DNA of 64,000 nt from Streptomyces sp. TLI_146 (lineage in GTDB: Bacteria; Actinomycetota; Actinomycetes; Streptomycetales; Streptomycetaceae). Both the position numbers and the translations under genes were made by a program. Under the pieces are notes generated by a model. That model was not told the origin of the DNA. It did no database searches and saw only the letters and a list, made by a program, of their open reading frames with translations. Of this stretch, positions 24,843-33,027 are shown piece after piece. The stretch spans positions 6,572,001 to 6,636,000 of the forward strand of contig NZ_PJMX01000001.1 in assembly GCF_002846415.1 (NCBI RefSeq), written 5' to 3'. The first letter of the stretch is position 1, and the number at the start of each line of letters is the position of its first letter.

Positions 24843-25565
24843 ATGCTCGTAGCCGCCGCTGTCTGCCCCTGTCCGCCGCTGCTGGTGCCCGCGGTCGCCT
24901 CCGGTGCCGCGCCGGAGCTCGATGCCGCGCGGAAGGCCTGCGCCGACGCCGTGGGGCTGCTGGCGGCCTCCCGGCCCGATCTGCTCGTCGTGGTCGGACC
25001 GGCCGACCAGGCGGCGCGCGGCCCGCACCCCCAGGGCGCGCCCGGGTCCTTCGCGGGCTTCGGCGTGGACCTCCGCGTCACGCTCGGCCCGGCGCCGGCC
25101 GACGGCGACGCGCGCGAGGAGCGGGAGCTGCCGCCCTCGCTCGCCGTCGGCGCATGGCTGCTGGAACGGTCCGGCTGGTCGGACGCCCCGGTCGAGGGAC
25201 TCGGAGTGGGCGAGCCCCTGGAGGCCGCACGCTGCGCCGACGCGGGCCGGAACCTGGGCGCAAGGGCCGACCGGGTCGCCCTCCTGGTGATGGGCGACGG
25301 CAGCGCCTGCCGCACCCTCAAGGCCCCCGGCTACCTCGACGAGCGCGCCGCCGCCTTCGACGAGGGGGCGGCGCGCGCGCTGGGCGCCGCCGACACGCGC
25401 GCGCTGCTGGAGCTGGACGCGGAGCTCGCGTACGAGCTGAAGGCGGCCGGCCGGGCACCCTGGCAGGTGCTGGCGGGCGCCGCGGAGGGCGCGGACCTGG
25501 GAGGCCGGCTGCTGTACGAGGACGCGCCGTACGGCGTGGGGTACTTCGTCGCCGTCTGGTCCTGA
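24843..25565 (+). CDS. Class III extradiol dioxygenase subunit B-like protein
   Basis: 240-residue protein of the LigB/MEMO superfamily. It opens with VAAAVCPCPPLLVPAVASG and has LLVVVGPADQAARG, SLAVGAWLLERSGW and LLVMGDGSACRTLKAPGYLDERAAAFD. The usual non-haem iron His pair is not obvious (the early position reads CPCPPLL), so enzymatic activity is uncertain. The start ATG 24843 follows TACGCT by 7 bases, suggesting a leaderless mRNA. The gene sits between miaB and miaA in streptomycetes as I remember it; the functional link is unknown. Confidence 0.75.
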   Translation: MLVAAAVCPCPPLLVPAVASGAAPELDAARKACADAVGLLAASRPDLLVVVGPADQAARGPHPQGAPGSFAGFGVDLRVTLGPAPADGDAREERELPPSLAVGAWLLERSGWSDAPVEGLGVGEPLEAARCADAGRNLGARADRVALLVMGDGSACRTLKAPGYLDERAAAFDEGAARALGAADTRALLELDAELAYELKAAGRAPWQVLAGAAEGADLGGRLLYEDAPYGVGYFVAVWS

Positions 25566-25633
25566 GCGACTGGTCCTGAGCGACACCGGATCCCGGCCGG
25601 GCCGCCTGGAAGCGGCGCGCCGCGACACCACAC

Positions 25634-25673
25634 GGGGACGGCCGTGGAGCTGGTGCGCTCCACGGCCGTCCCC
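25634..25673. terminator. Bidirectional terminator hairpin
   Basis: A perfect 17-bp stem (25634-25650 with 25657-25673) and a 6-base loop lie between the rightward dioxygenase-like gene and the leftward antitoxin-like gene, whose stop is at 25681. Confidence 0.85.
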
Positions 25674-25680
25674 GAGGTGA

Positions 25681-25920
25681 TCAGGCCGTCGGTGGCGGGG
25701 TGCCGCCGTCGTCCTTGTGCGAGATCCGGTCCAGGGCGTCCTTGGCCTTCCCCGTACCTGTGTGGATCTTGTCGCTGTACTTGCCCTTGGTCTTTTCGTC
25801 GACCGTCTTGGCGACCTTGTCCAGCCCCTGCCCGATCTTGTCCTCGTGCTGCTGCGCGAAGTCGGAGACCTTGTCCTTGGCGGGGGCCAGCTTGGCCTTC
25901 AGGGTGTCCAGGAAGCCCAT
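25681..25920 (-). CDS. MT0933-like antitoxin family protein (Rv0909-type)
   Basis: 79-residue Lys/Asp-rich helical protein (MGFLDTLKAKLAPAKDKVSDFAQQHEDKIGQGLDKVAKTVDEKTKGKYSDKIHTGTGKAKDALDRI). The GLDK..TVDEKTKGKYSDKI stretch is the hallmark of the MT0933-type antitoxin family (PF14013). No partner toxin ORF is visible on either side, so the name is by family only; in Streptomyces such proteins are common solitary genes and may have a stress or nucleoid role. A ribosome-site-like AGGGAAGG lies just before the ATG. Confidence 0.8.
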   Translation of the reverse strand: MGFLDTLKAKLAPAKDKVSDFAQQHEDKIGQGLDKVAKTVDEKTKGKYSDKIHTGTGKAKDALDRISHKDDGGTPPPTA

Positions 25921-26002
25921 GTGGTCACCTTCCCTCTGCCCTCATCTCGGGAGCCGTGCGCCCTCGACCAGGGGAACGTACGAAATGTGTGCGTACGCCA
26001 CG

Positions 26003-26266
26003 TTACTTCCGGGCGCTCTCGCCCGCCTCGCTGTCCGCCGCTTCCTCCGCCGACTGCTGCTTGGGAATCTCCACGCCCTCCGCGGCGGCCTCTTCGGCGG
26101 GCTCCTCCGCCGCGGCCTCCGCGGCAGGCTCGGAATCCGTCTCGGCGACGGCCTCGGGCTCGCCCTCCACGGCCTCCTCGGCCGTCAGGGTGGCGGCCTT
26201 CGCCTCCTCTGTTGACTCCGCTACAGCCGCATCGGCCTTACGGCGAAAAATTGAAAAAACGCCCAT
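26003..26266 (-). CDS. Small acidic Ala/Glu-rich protein, function unknown
   Basis: 87-residue protein beginning MGVFSIFRRKADAAVAE, followed by a low-complexity Glu/Ala sequence (EEAVEGEPEAVAETDSEPAAEAAAEEPAEEAAAEG). The basic amphipathic N-terminus may touch membrane; the rest is probably disordered. The start ATG 26266 has GGAG 5 bases upstream; the frame reads open far upstream but only as a shadow of miaA. Similar acidic proteins occur at this locus, upstream of and divergent from miaA, in other streptomycetes as I recall. I do not recognise a function. Confidence 0.6.
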   Translation of the reverse strand: MGVFSIFRRKADAAVAESTEEAKAATLTAEEAVEGEPEAVAETDSEPAAEAAAEEPAEEAAAEGVEIPKQQSAEEAADSEAGESARK

Positions 26267-26449
26267 ATCAACTCCATAGCGTACTCGTGTGGGCGAAATC
26301 CCACCCCGTCCGGAGCGCCTCATTGCGTCGCCCGGGGGCACCGGTCCGGCAAACCGGCGGTCGGAACCTCGCAACAGGCAACGAACCCGCATGCGCCCCG
26401 TCACGTAGCTCGTTCGGGGACGGTCGCCGAGGTTTGCGAGACTGTGACC

Positions 26450-27388
26450 GTGAGAACTGCAGCTCCCGCACCGCGGGTCATCGCCGTCGTCGGTCCCACA
26501 GCGGCCGGAAAGTCCGATCTGGGTGTCTTCCTCGCCCAGCAGCTCGGCGGCGAGGTCGTCAACGCCGACTCGATGCAGCTCTACCGGGGGATGGATATCG
26601 GCACCGCCAAGCTGACGCTCGACGAGCGCGGCGGAGTGCCCCACCACCTCCTGGACATCTGGGACGTGACCGAGCCCGCCAGCGTGGCCGAGTACCAGAA
26701 GCTCGCCCGCGCCGAGATCGACCGGCTGCTCGCCGAGGGCCGCACTCCCGTCCTCGTGGGCGGCTCCGGCCTCTATGTGCGCGGGGCGATCGACGTGCTC
26801 GACTTTCCCGGCACCGACCCCGACGTACGCGCGCGTCTGGAGCGCGAACTGGAGCAGGACGGGTCCGGCGCGCTGCACCGGCGGCTGGCCGGGGCCGACC
26901 CCGACGCCGCGCGTGCGATCCTGCCCAGCAACGGCCGCAGGATCGTGCGGGCCCTGGAGGTCATCGAGATCACCGGCAAGCCGTTCACCGCCAACCTGCC
27001 CGGCCACGACTCCGTGTACGACACCGTGCAGATCGGCGTCGACGTCGGCCGCCCCGAGCTCGACGAGCGCATCGCCGTCCGGGTCGACCGGATGTGGGAG
27101 GCCGGCCTGGTGGACGAGGTGCGCGCGCTGGAGGCCCAGGGGCTGCGGGAGGGGCGTACCGCATCGCGCGCGTTGGGCTACCAGCAGGTGCTCACGGCGC
27201 TCGCGGGGGAGTGCACCGAGGACGAGGCGCGCGTCGAGACCGTCCGCGCCACCAAGCGCTTCGCGCGCCGCCAGGACTCCTGGTTCCGCCGGGACCCGCG
27301 CGTGCACTGGCTGAGCGGCGCCGCCGAGCACCGCGGGGAACTCCCGCAGCAGGCGCTGGTGTTGGTCGAACGAGCGGTCACAGCCTGA
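26450..27388 (+). CDS. miaA: tRNA dimethylallyltransferase MiaA
   Basis: 312-residue enzyme that adds the isopentenyl group to A37 of tRNA. P-loop GPTAAGKSDLG, the catalytic region NADSMQLYRGMDIGTAK, GGSGLYVRG and the tRNA-binding SRALGYQQ / ATKRFARRQDSWFRRDPRVHWL segments are all present. GTG 26450 (VRTAAPAP) is preferred because GAGACT lies exactly 6 bases before it, the leaderless pattern seen repeatedly here; GTG 26444 is the alternative. Its product is the substrate of MiaB, encoded upstream. Confidence 0.96.
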   Translation: MRTAAPAPRVIAVVGPTAAGKSDLGVFLAQQLGGEVVNADSMQLYRGMDIGTAKLTLDERGGVPHHLLDIWDVTEPASVAEYQKLARAEIDRLLAEGRTPVLVGGSGLYVRGAIDVLDFPGTDPDVRARLERELEQDGSGALHRRLAGADPDAARAILPSNGRRIVRALEVIEITGKPFTANLPGHDSVYDTVQIGVDVGRPELDERIAVRVDRMWEAGLVDEVRALEAQGLREGRTASRALGYQQVLTALAGECTEDEARVETVRATKRFARRQDSWFRRDPRVHWLSGAAEHRGELPQQALVLVERAVTA

Positions 27389-27488
27389 TCACGTGATGGC
27401 ATCGGGACGCACCGCCGGTCATTCAGGCACCCGCGCGCGTGCCATCATCGACCTCGATCGACCAGTGGAGTCCGAGTTGGGAGGGCGC

Positions 27489-28079
27489 GTGGCGATGGAG
27501 GCCGGCCCTCGCGACAGAGAGCACGGAACGCGGGACGAGCCCGCGCGACCGGGTCCTTCGGAAGTGACGGCAGTGTCGGAAGGGCCGGACGTGAGCGACG
27601 CCGGACGGGAGCCCGCCCACCGCGACGCCCCGGAGCCGAGCCCCGCCGAGCTGACCGTCGGCGCCCTGGGCCCCGCCGTTCCGGGAGCCGTCGGCCTCAC
27701 CCCCGACGGACCGCAGGACGACGGCGTGCTCGCCGAGGGCGGCGAGGTCGAGGTCGAGATCCGCCCGCAGCGCAGGCTGCGGATCTGGCAGCTCGCGCCG
27801 ATCGTGATGCTCGCGGCCATGGGCTCGCTGATGTTCGCCTTCCCGCTCGCCTTCGAGTTCGGCGACGGCGGCCCCGTCGTGGCCATGCTCGGCCTCCTGA
27901 TCAGCTGCTGCGCCGCCGGCTGGGGCATGATGGCCGCCCGCCGCGTCGGCTATACCTGGCCCGGCCTGCCCGCGCGCGGCTCGGGCGAGCGCCCCGACTG
28001 GCGCGTGATCGGGCTGTACGTGGTCGGCCTGGCGGCGGCGGTGGCCCTGGCCGTCTGGCGCGTGGCCCGGCTGCGCTGA
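27489..28079 (+). CDS. Small membrane protein, conserved hypothetical
   Basis: About 196 residues from GTG 27489, which has GGGAGG just upstream; the frame continues to 27393. The first ~95 residues are hydrophilic and Pro/Asp/Glu-rich, then three helices follow (LAPIVMLAAMGSLMFAFPLAFEF, VVAMLGLLISCCAAGWGMM, VIGLYVVGLAAAVALAVW). No domain recognised. It lies between miaA and dapF, all rightward. The N-terminal start is uncertain because several GTGs are in frame. Confidence 0.65.
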   Translation: MAMEAGPRDREHGTRDEPARPGPSEVTAVSEGPDVSDAGREPAHRDAPEPSPAELTVGALGPAVPGAVGLTPDGPQDDGVLAEGGEVEVEIRPQRRLRIWQLAPIVMLAAMGSLMFAFPLAFEFGDGGPVVAMLGLLISCCAAGWGMMAARRVGYTWPGLPARGSGERPDWRVIGLYVVGLAAAVALAVWRVARLR

Positions 28080-28176
28080 GCACCGCGGCCCGGCTTCGGC
28101 CCGGCGCAGTCCGGTGCCGCTGATCCTGACGGGGGCGCATTCCCCCGCGGCCCGTCGTCCCGGAGCTCCCGGCCCG

Positions 28177-28199
28177 TTGTCAGTGGGCACCCGTACGAT
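28177..28199 (+). promoter_or_regulatory. PafBC-type promoter of dapF
   Basis: TTGTCAGTG (28177-28185), 8 bases, TACGAT (28194-28199): a perfect consensus match, with 7 bases to GTG 28207. The gene is not a repair gene, which makes the site notable. Confidence 0.85.
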
Positions 28200-28206
28200 T
28201 GACGGC

Positions 28207-29091
28207 GTGAACAACACCTCGCCGCTCACCTTCCTCAAGGGCCACGGGACCGAGAACGACTTCGTGATCCTCCCCGACCCGGACAACACCGTCGACCTGC
28301 CCGCCACCACCGTCGCCCGCCTCTGCGACCGCCGGGCCGGCATCGGCGGCGACGGGCTGCTCCACGTCGTGCGCAGCGCCGCGCACCCCGAGGCGAAGGC
28401 CATGGCCGGCGAGGCCGAGTGGTTCATGGACTACCGCAACTCGGACGGCTCGATCGCCGAGATGTGCGGCAACGGTGTGCGCGTCTTCGCCGGGTACCTC
28501 CAGCGCGCCGGGCTCGTCGAGGAGGGCGACCTGGCGATCGCCACCCGGGGCGGGGTCAAGAAGGCGCACATCGCCAAGAGCGGCGACGTCACGGTCTCCA
28601 TGGGCCGCGCCGTGCTGCCGGAAGAGGGCGTCACCGTCGAGGTGGAGGGCCGTAGCTGGCCCGCCCGCAACGTCAACATGGGCAACCCGCACGCGGTCGC
28701 CTTCGTCGAGGACCTGGCCCACGCGGGCGAACTGCGTTCGGTGCCGCCGTACAGCCCGGCCGCCGTCTACCCGGAGGGTGTGAACGTCGAGTTCGTCGTC
28801 GACCGGGGCCCCGGCCACGTGGCGATGCGCGTGTACGAGCGCGGCTCCGGCGAAACCCGCTCGTGCGGCACCGGCGCGTGCGCGGTCGCCGTGGCGGCGG
28901 CCCGCAGGGACGGCGCGGACCCCGCCGTCACCGGCGCCCCCGTGACGTACACGGTGGACCTCCCGGGCGGGACCCTGGTGATCACGGAGTTCCCCGACGG
29001 CGAGATCGAGATGACCGGCCCCGCCGTGATCGTCGCCGAAGGTGTGATCGACCCGGCGCTGCTCGCGGCGGTTGAAACGGCCGTGGCCTGA
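28207..29091 (+). CDS. dapF: Diaminopimelate epimerase
   Basis: 294-residue enzyme converting LL- to meso-diaminopimelate for lysine and peptidoglycan synthesis (Streptomyces walls use LL-DAP; the meso form feeds lysine). Both catalytic Cys are present: EMCGNGVRVFAGYL and SCGTGACAVAVAA. GHGTENDFVILPD at the N-terminus and NMGNPHAV are also typical. GTG 28207 is the start; its 7-base distance from a perfect -10 implies leaderless translation. Reading upstream of it is not coding. Confidence 0.96.
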   Translation: MNNTSPLTFLKGHGTENDFVILPDPDNTVDLPATTVARLCDRRAGIGGDGLLHVVRSAAHPEAKAMAGEAEWFMDYRNSDGSIAEMCGNGVRVFAGYLQRAGLVEEGDLAIATRGGVKKAHIAKSGDVTVSMGRAVLPEEGVTVEVEGRSWPARNVNMGNPHAVAFVEDLAHAGELRSVPPYSPAAVYPEGVNVEFVVDRGPGHVAMRVYERGSGETRSCGTGACAVAVAAARRDGADPAVTGAPVTYTVDLPGGTLVITEFPDGEIEMTGPAVIVAEGVIDPALLAAVETAVA

Positions 29092-29230
29092 ACCTTCGCT
29101 CGAATGGGTGATCCGGTTCACGCTGAGCGAGAGCCGGACTGCGCCACGTGGTGGGGTCGGTAGCATCAAGCACCGGCCCGGAGGGCGCGCCTGCCTTTCC
29201 ACCGCCGGTCGATGCTGCCGGAGGTGCCCC

Positions 29231-31318
29231 ATGAGTGCAGAGGCCACGAATCCTGACGCACAGAGTCGCCGACGCGGCCTTCCCAGGATCGACCTCCGCA
29301 GGCTGGGCCGGGCCGCCCTGCTGGGCCCCACCTCGCGCGACCGGCTGCCCGACGCCATCGGGCACGTCGCCGAGGCGCACCGGGCCCACCACCCCGACGC
29401 CGACCTGGCGGTGCTGCGGCGCGCGTACGTCCTCGCGGAAACGTCCCACCGGGGCCAGTTCCGCAAGAGCGGCGAGCCGTACATCACGCATCCGCTGGCC
29501 GTCACCCTCATCCTGGCCGAACTGGGCGCCGAAACCACCACGTTGACGGCCTCGCTGCTGCACGACACCGTCGAGGACACCGAGGTGACGCTCGATCAGG
29601 TACGGGCGGAGTTCGGCGAGGAAGTCACCTATCTGGTGGACGGCGTCACCAAGTTGGAGAAGGTCGACTACGGCGCGGCGGCCGAGCCCGAGACCTTCCG
29701 CAAGATGCTCGTCGCCACCGGCAACGACGTACGCGTGATGTCGATCAAACTCGCGGACCGGCTGCACAACATGCGCACCCTGGGCGTGATGCGCCCGGAG
29801 AAGCAGGCGAGAATCGCCAAAGTCACCCGTGACGTGCTGATTCCGCTGGCCGAGCGGCTGGGGGTGCAGGCGCTCAAGACCGAGCTGGAGGATCTGGTTT
29901 TCGCCATCCTCCACCCCGAGGAGTACGAGCGCACCCGGGCGCTGATCGCGGCCAACTCGGGCCATGAGGACCCGCTGACCACCATCGCGGACAACGTCAG
30001 GGCGGTCCTGCGCGAGGCCGGCATCAGTGCCGAAGTCCTCATCCGGCCACGGCACTTCGTCTCCGTCCACCGCGTCCAGCTCAAACGCGGAGAGCTGCGC
30101 GGCACCGACTTCGGCCGGCTGCTTGTCCTGGTCGCCGAGGACGCCGACTGCTACGCCGTCCTCGGTGAGCTGCACACCTGCTTCACCCCGGTGATCTCCG
30201 AGTTCAAGGACTTCATCGCCGCCCCCAAGTTCAACCTGTACCAGTCGCTGCACACGGCGGTGGCGAGCTCCGACGGCGCGGTGGCCGAAGTCCTCATCCG
30301 CACCCACCAGATGCACCGGGTGGCCGAGGCCGGCGTCGTCGCCCTCGGCAATCCCTACGCCGGGGGCGGGCCCGGCGACGGCGCCGACCCGGCGGCCGAC
30401 GAGCGCGAGGACCCCACCCGGCCCGGCTGGCTCTCCCGCCTCCTGGACTGGCAGCAGAACGCGCCGGACCCCGACACCTTCTGGTCCTCCCTACGGGAGG
30501 AACTGGCGCAGGACCGCGAGATCACCGTGTTCTGCGCCGACGGCCGCACCCTGGGTCTGCCGGCCGGAGCGAGCTGCGTGGACGCCGCGTACGCCCAGCA
30601 CGGCGAGGCCGCCCACCGCTGCATCGGCGCGCGCGTCAACGGCCGTCTGGCGACGCTCAGTACGGTGCTGAGCGACGGCGACACCGTGCAGCTGCTGCTC
30701 GCCCAGGACGCCTCCTCCGGGCCGTCCCCGGACTGGCTCGACCACGCCAGGACCCCGGCCGCCCGGATCGCCATCACCGGCTGGCTCGCCGCCCACCCCG
30801 AAGGGGTCAAGGTCCCGGCGGCCGCCCCCCGCCCGCAAATCTCCGTCACCACCGACCGGCGCAGCGCCGCCAACGCCGTCACCGACCTGCCGGACGCGAC
30901 CGTACGGCTCGCGGGGTGCTGTACGCCGGTGCCGCCGGACGCGGTCACCGGCTTCGCGGTGCGCGGCGGCGCCGTGACCGTGCACCGCGAGGAGTGCCCG
31001 GCGGTGGCCCGTATGACGGCGCTCGGACGGGCCAGGGTCGGGGTGCGCTGGGGCGAGACCGCCGCCTGCCGGGTCACCCTGGTCGCCGAGGCGTTCGGGC
31101 GCCCGCGCCTGCTCGCCGACCTCACCGAGGCCATCGCCACCGCGGGCGCCGCGATCGTCTCCGCCACCGTCGAGCCGCCCAGCGAGCAGCGCGTGCGGCA
31201 CACCTACACACTTCAGCTGCCCGACGCCGCCGAGCTGCCCGCCCTGATGCGCGTGATGCGCGATGTGCCGGGGGTGTACGACGTGAGCCGCGCGCAGCAC
31301 CCGGCGGCCGCCGGCTGA
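29231..31318 (+). CDS. rshA: RelA/SpoT homologue RshA with intact hydrolase and atypical synthetase motifs
   Basis: 695 residues from ATG 29231 (GGAGGT upstream). Order: HD hydrolase (about 55-200; HRGQFRKSGEPYITHP, LLHDTVEDTEVT, IKLADRLHNMRT all intact), synthetase-like domain (about 245-370), TGS (about 430-490; ITVFCADGRTLGLPAGAS), a CC motif (LAGCCTPVPPDAVTGF) and C-terminal ACT. By eye, the synthetase acid of IYDLxxIR reads DFGRLLVLV, EIQIRT reads EVLIRT, and GRPKH reads IRPRH. Streptomyces have a canonical RelA elsewhere, so this may act mainly as a (p)ppGpp hydrolase. It follows dapF by 139 bases; TAGCAT (29161-29166) is a possible -10. Confidence 0.9.
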   Translation: MSAEATNPDAQSRRRGLPRIDLRRLGRAALLGPTSRDRLPDAIGHVAEAHRAHHPDADLAVLRRAYVLAETSHRGQFRKSGEPYITHPLAVTLILAELGAETTTLTASLLHDTVEDTEVTLDQVRAEFGEEVTYLVDGVTKLEKVDYGAAAEPETFRKMLVATGNDVRVMSIKLADRLHNMRTLGVMRPEKQARIAKVTRDVLIPLAERLGVQALKTELEDLVFAILHPEEYERTRALIAANSGHEDPLTTIADNVRAVLREAGISAEVLIRPRHFVSVHRVQLKRGELRGTDFGRLLVLVAEDADCYAVLGELHTCFTPVISEFKDFIAAPKFNLYQSLHTAVASSDGAVAEVLIRTHQMHRVAEAGVVALGNPYAGGGPGDGADPAADEREDPTRPGWLSRLLDWQQNAPDPDTFWSSLREELAQDREITVFCADGRTLGLPAGASCVDAAYAQHGEAAHRCIGARVNGRLATLSTVLSDGDTVQLLLAQDASSGPSPDWLDHARTPAARIAITGWLAAHPEGVKVPAAAPRPQISVTTDRRSAANAVTDLPDATVRLAGCCTPVPPDAVTGFAVRGGAVTVHREECPAVARMTALGRARVGVRWGETAACRVTLVAEAFGRPRLLADLTEAIATAGAAIVSATVEPPSEQRVRHTYTLQLPDAAELPALMRVMRDVPGVYDVSRAQHPAAAG

Positions 31319-31398
31319 ACCGTCGGGCCGACGCTCGTTCGGGTGGGGGTGGTGCGCGTCGGCCCCGCCCTCGCACGGTGTGCTGGTAGCGGTAGGGC

Positions 31399-32847
31399 AT
31401 GCTGCTCTCCTCACGCCGTGTGCGTGCCGCTCTGCTGGCCACCGCAGCCGCCTGTGTCCTGGCCGCCGCTCCGCCGCCGCCCGCCCCGGCCGGAATCGGC
31501 GACCCGCTCTTCCCGACGCTGGGCAATCCCGGGTACGACGTCCTCGCGTACGACATCGGATTCACCTATCAGGGCGACAACAGCAAGCCGATGGAGGCCG
31601 TCACCACCATCGACGCCCGCGCCATCGGCTGGCTCGACCGGATCAACCTGGACTTCGCGCACGGCACCGTCCACGGCGTCGAAGTCAACGGGAGGCAGGC
31701 CGAGTTCGCGAGCGCCGAAGAAGACCTGGTCATCACCCCGCGCCACCCGGTGTACCCGGGCGAGGAGCTGCGGATCACCGTCCGGCACACCAGTGATCCG
31801 CGCGGCGCCGAGGACGGCGGCTGGGTGCGCACCACCGACGGCCTGGTGATGGCCAACCAGGCCGACGCCGCGCACCGCGTGTTCCCGTGCAACGACCACC
31901 CCTCCGACAAGGCGATGTTCACCTTCCGGGTGGACGCCCCCAAGGAGTACACGGTCGTCGCGAACGGGCTGGAGACGGGCCGTACGTGGGCGGGCGGCCG
32001 GGCCGTCTCCACGTACCGCAGCGAGCATCCGATGGCGACCGAGCTCGCCCAGGTCTCCATCGGCCGCTCGGCCGTGGTGCGCCGCACAGGGCCGCACGGG
32101 CTGCCCGTACGCGACGTGGTCCCGGCGGCCGACCGGCAGCGGCTGGAGCGCTGGCTGAAGAAGACACCCGCCGAGATCGCGTGGATGGAGAACCTGGTCG
32201 GTCCGTACCCCTTCGAGACGTACGGCGTCCTGATCGCCGGCGCGGACACCGGGTTCGAGCTGGAGACCCAGACCCTCTCGCTCTTCGAGCGGTCACTGTT
32301 CGTGCGCACCGGGTTCCCCGAGTGGTACGTGGACTCGGTGATGGTGCACGAGCTGGCCCACCACTGGTTCGGCGACAGCGTCTCCCCGCGCGCGTGGTCC
32401 GACCTCTGGCTCAACGAAGGGCACGCCACCTGGTACGAGGCTTTGTACGCGCAGGAGCACGGCAAGCGGCTCCTGGAGACCCGGATGCGCGAGGCCTACC
32501 GCCAGTCCGACGCCTGGCGCGCCGCGGGCGGGCCGCCCGCCGCTCCCAAGCCGCCCGCCCCCGGCCAGAAGATCAGCATCTTCCGGCCCGTCGTGTACGA
32601 CGGGAGCGCGCTGGTGCTGTTCGCCCTGCGGCAGGAGATCGGGGAGGCGAGGTTCGGCGAGCTGGAGCGGCGCTGGGTGAGCGACCACAGGGACGGCACG
32701 GCCACCACCGCCGACTTCACCCGCCTCGCGTCCGAGATCGCCGGTCACGACCTCGCCGGATTCTTCCAGGGCTGGCTGTACGGGGCGAAGACGCCGCCGA
32801 TGCCCGGGCACAAGGACTGGCGCAGCGCCGCGCCCCGGCACGCCTAG
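31399..32847 (+). CDS. Secreted M1 family metallopeptidase (short form)
   Basis: 482-residue zinc aminopeptidase-like protein with a Sec signal at 1-30 (twin Arg RR, VRAALLATAAACVLAAAPPP). Zinc site HELAHHWFGDSVSPRAWSDLWLNEGHATWYE gives the HExxH-18-E ligands; the upstream GFELETQTL corresponds to the GAMEN exopeptidase loop but is altered (xxMEN to ELETQ), as in many actinobacterial short M1 proteins. It lacks the large C-terminal helical domain of PepN. TAGCGG lies 6 bases before the ATG, so the mRNA may be leaderless. Substrate unknown. Confidence 0.9.
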   Translation: MLLSSRRVRAALLATAAACVLAAAPPPPAPAGIGDPLFPTLGNPGYDVLAYDIGFTYQGDNSKPMEAVTTIDARAIGWLDRINLDFAHGTVHGVEVNGRQAEFASAEEDLVITPRHPVYPGEELRITVRHTSDPRGAEDGGWVRTTDGLVMANQADAAHRVFPCNDHPSDKAMFTFRVDAPKEYTVVANGLETGRTWAGGRAVSTYRSEHPMATELAQVSIGRSAVVRRTGPHGLPVRDVVPAADRQRLERWLKKTPAEIAWMENLVGPYPFETYGVLIAGADTGFELETQTLSLFERSLFVRTGFPEWYVDSVMVHELAHHWFGDSVSPRAWSDLWLNEGHATWYEALYAQEHGKRLLETRMREAYRQSDAWRAAGGPPAAPKPPAPGQKISIFRPVVYDGSALVLFALRQEIGEARFGELERRWVSDHRDGTATTADFTRLASEIAGHDLAGFFQGWLYGAKTPPMPGHKDWRSAAPRHA

Positions 32848-33027
32848 GCGAACGAGCCTCGTCTCCGGCCCCGCAGGGCGCCGGAAACCGGGGTGACGGC
32901 CCCGGTGGCACCGTGCGACCATCGTCGGGTCGGCGGCGCCGCCGGGGCCGGATTCCACCCGGGAATCTTTCGGGTCCATTACGCGTTGTGACCGACGTAA
33001 CCGCAATTCCAACGACGTAAGGATCCA

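Noticed and set aside
25681..26266. Toxin-antitoxin pair formed by the MT0933-like protein and its neighbour
   Set aside because: The neighbouring 87-residue acidic protein has no toxin fold, and the two genes are 82 bases apart with separate start signals; no toxin gene is seen.
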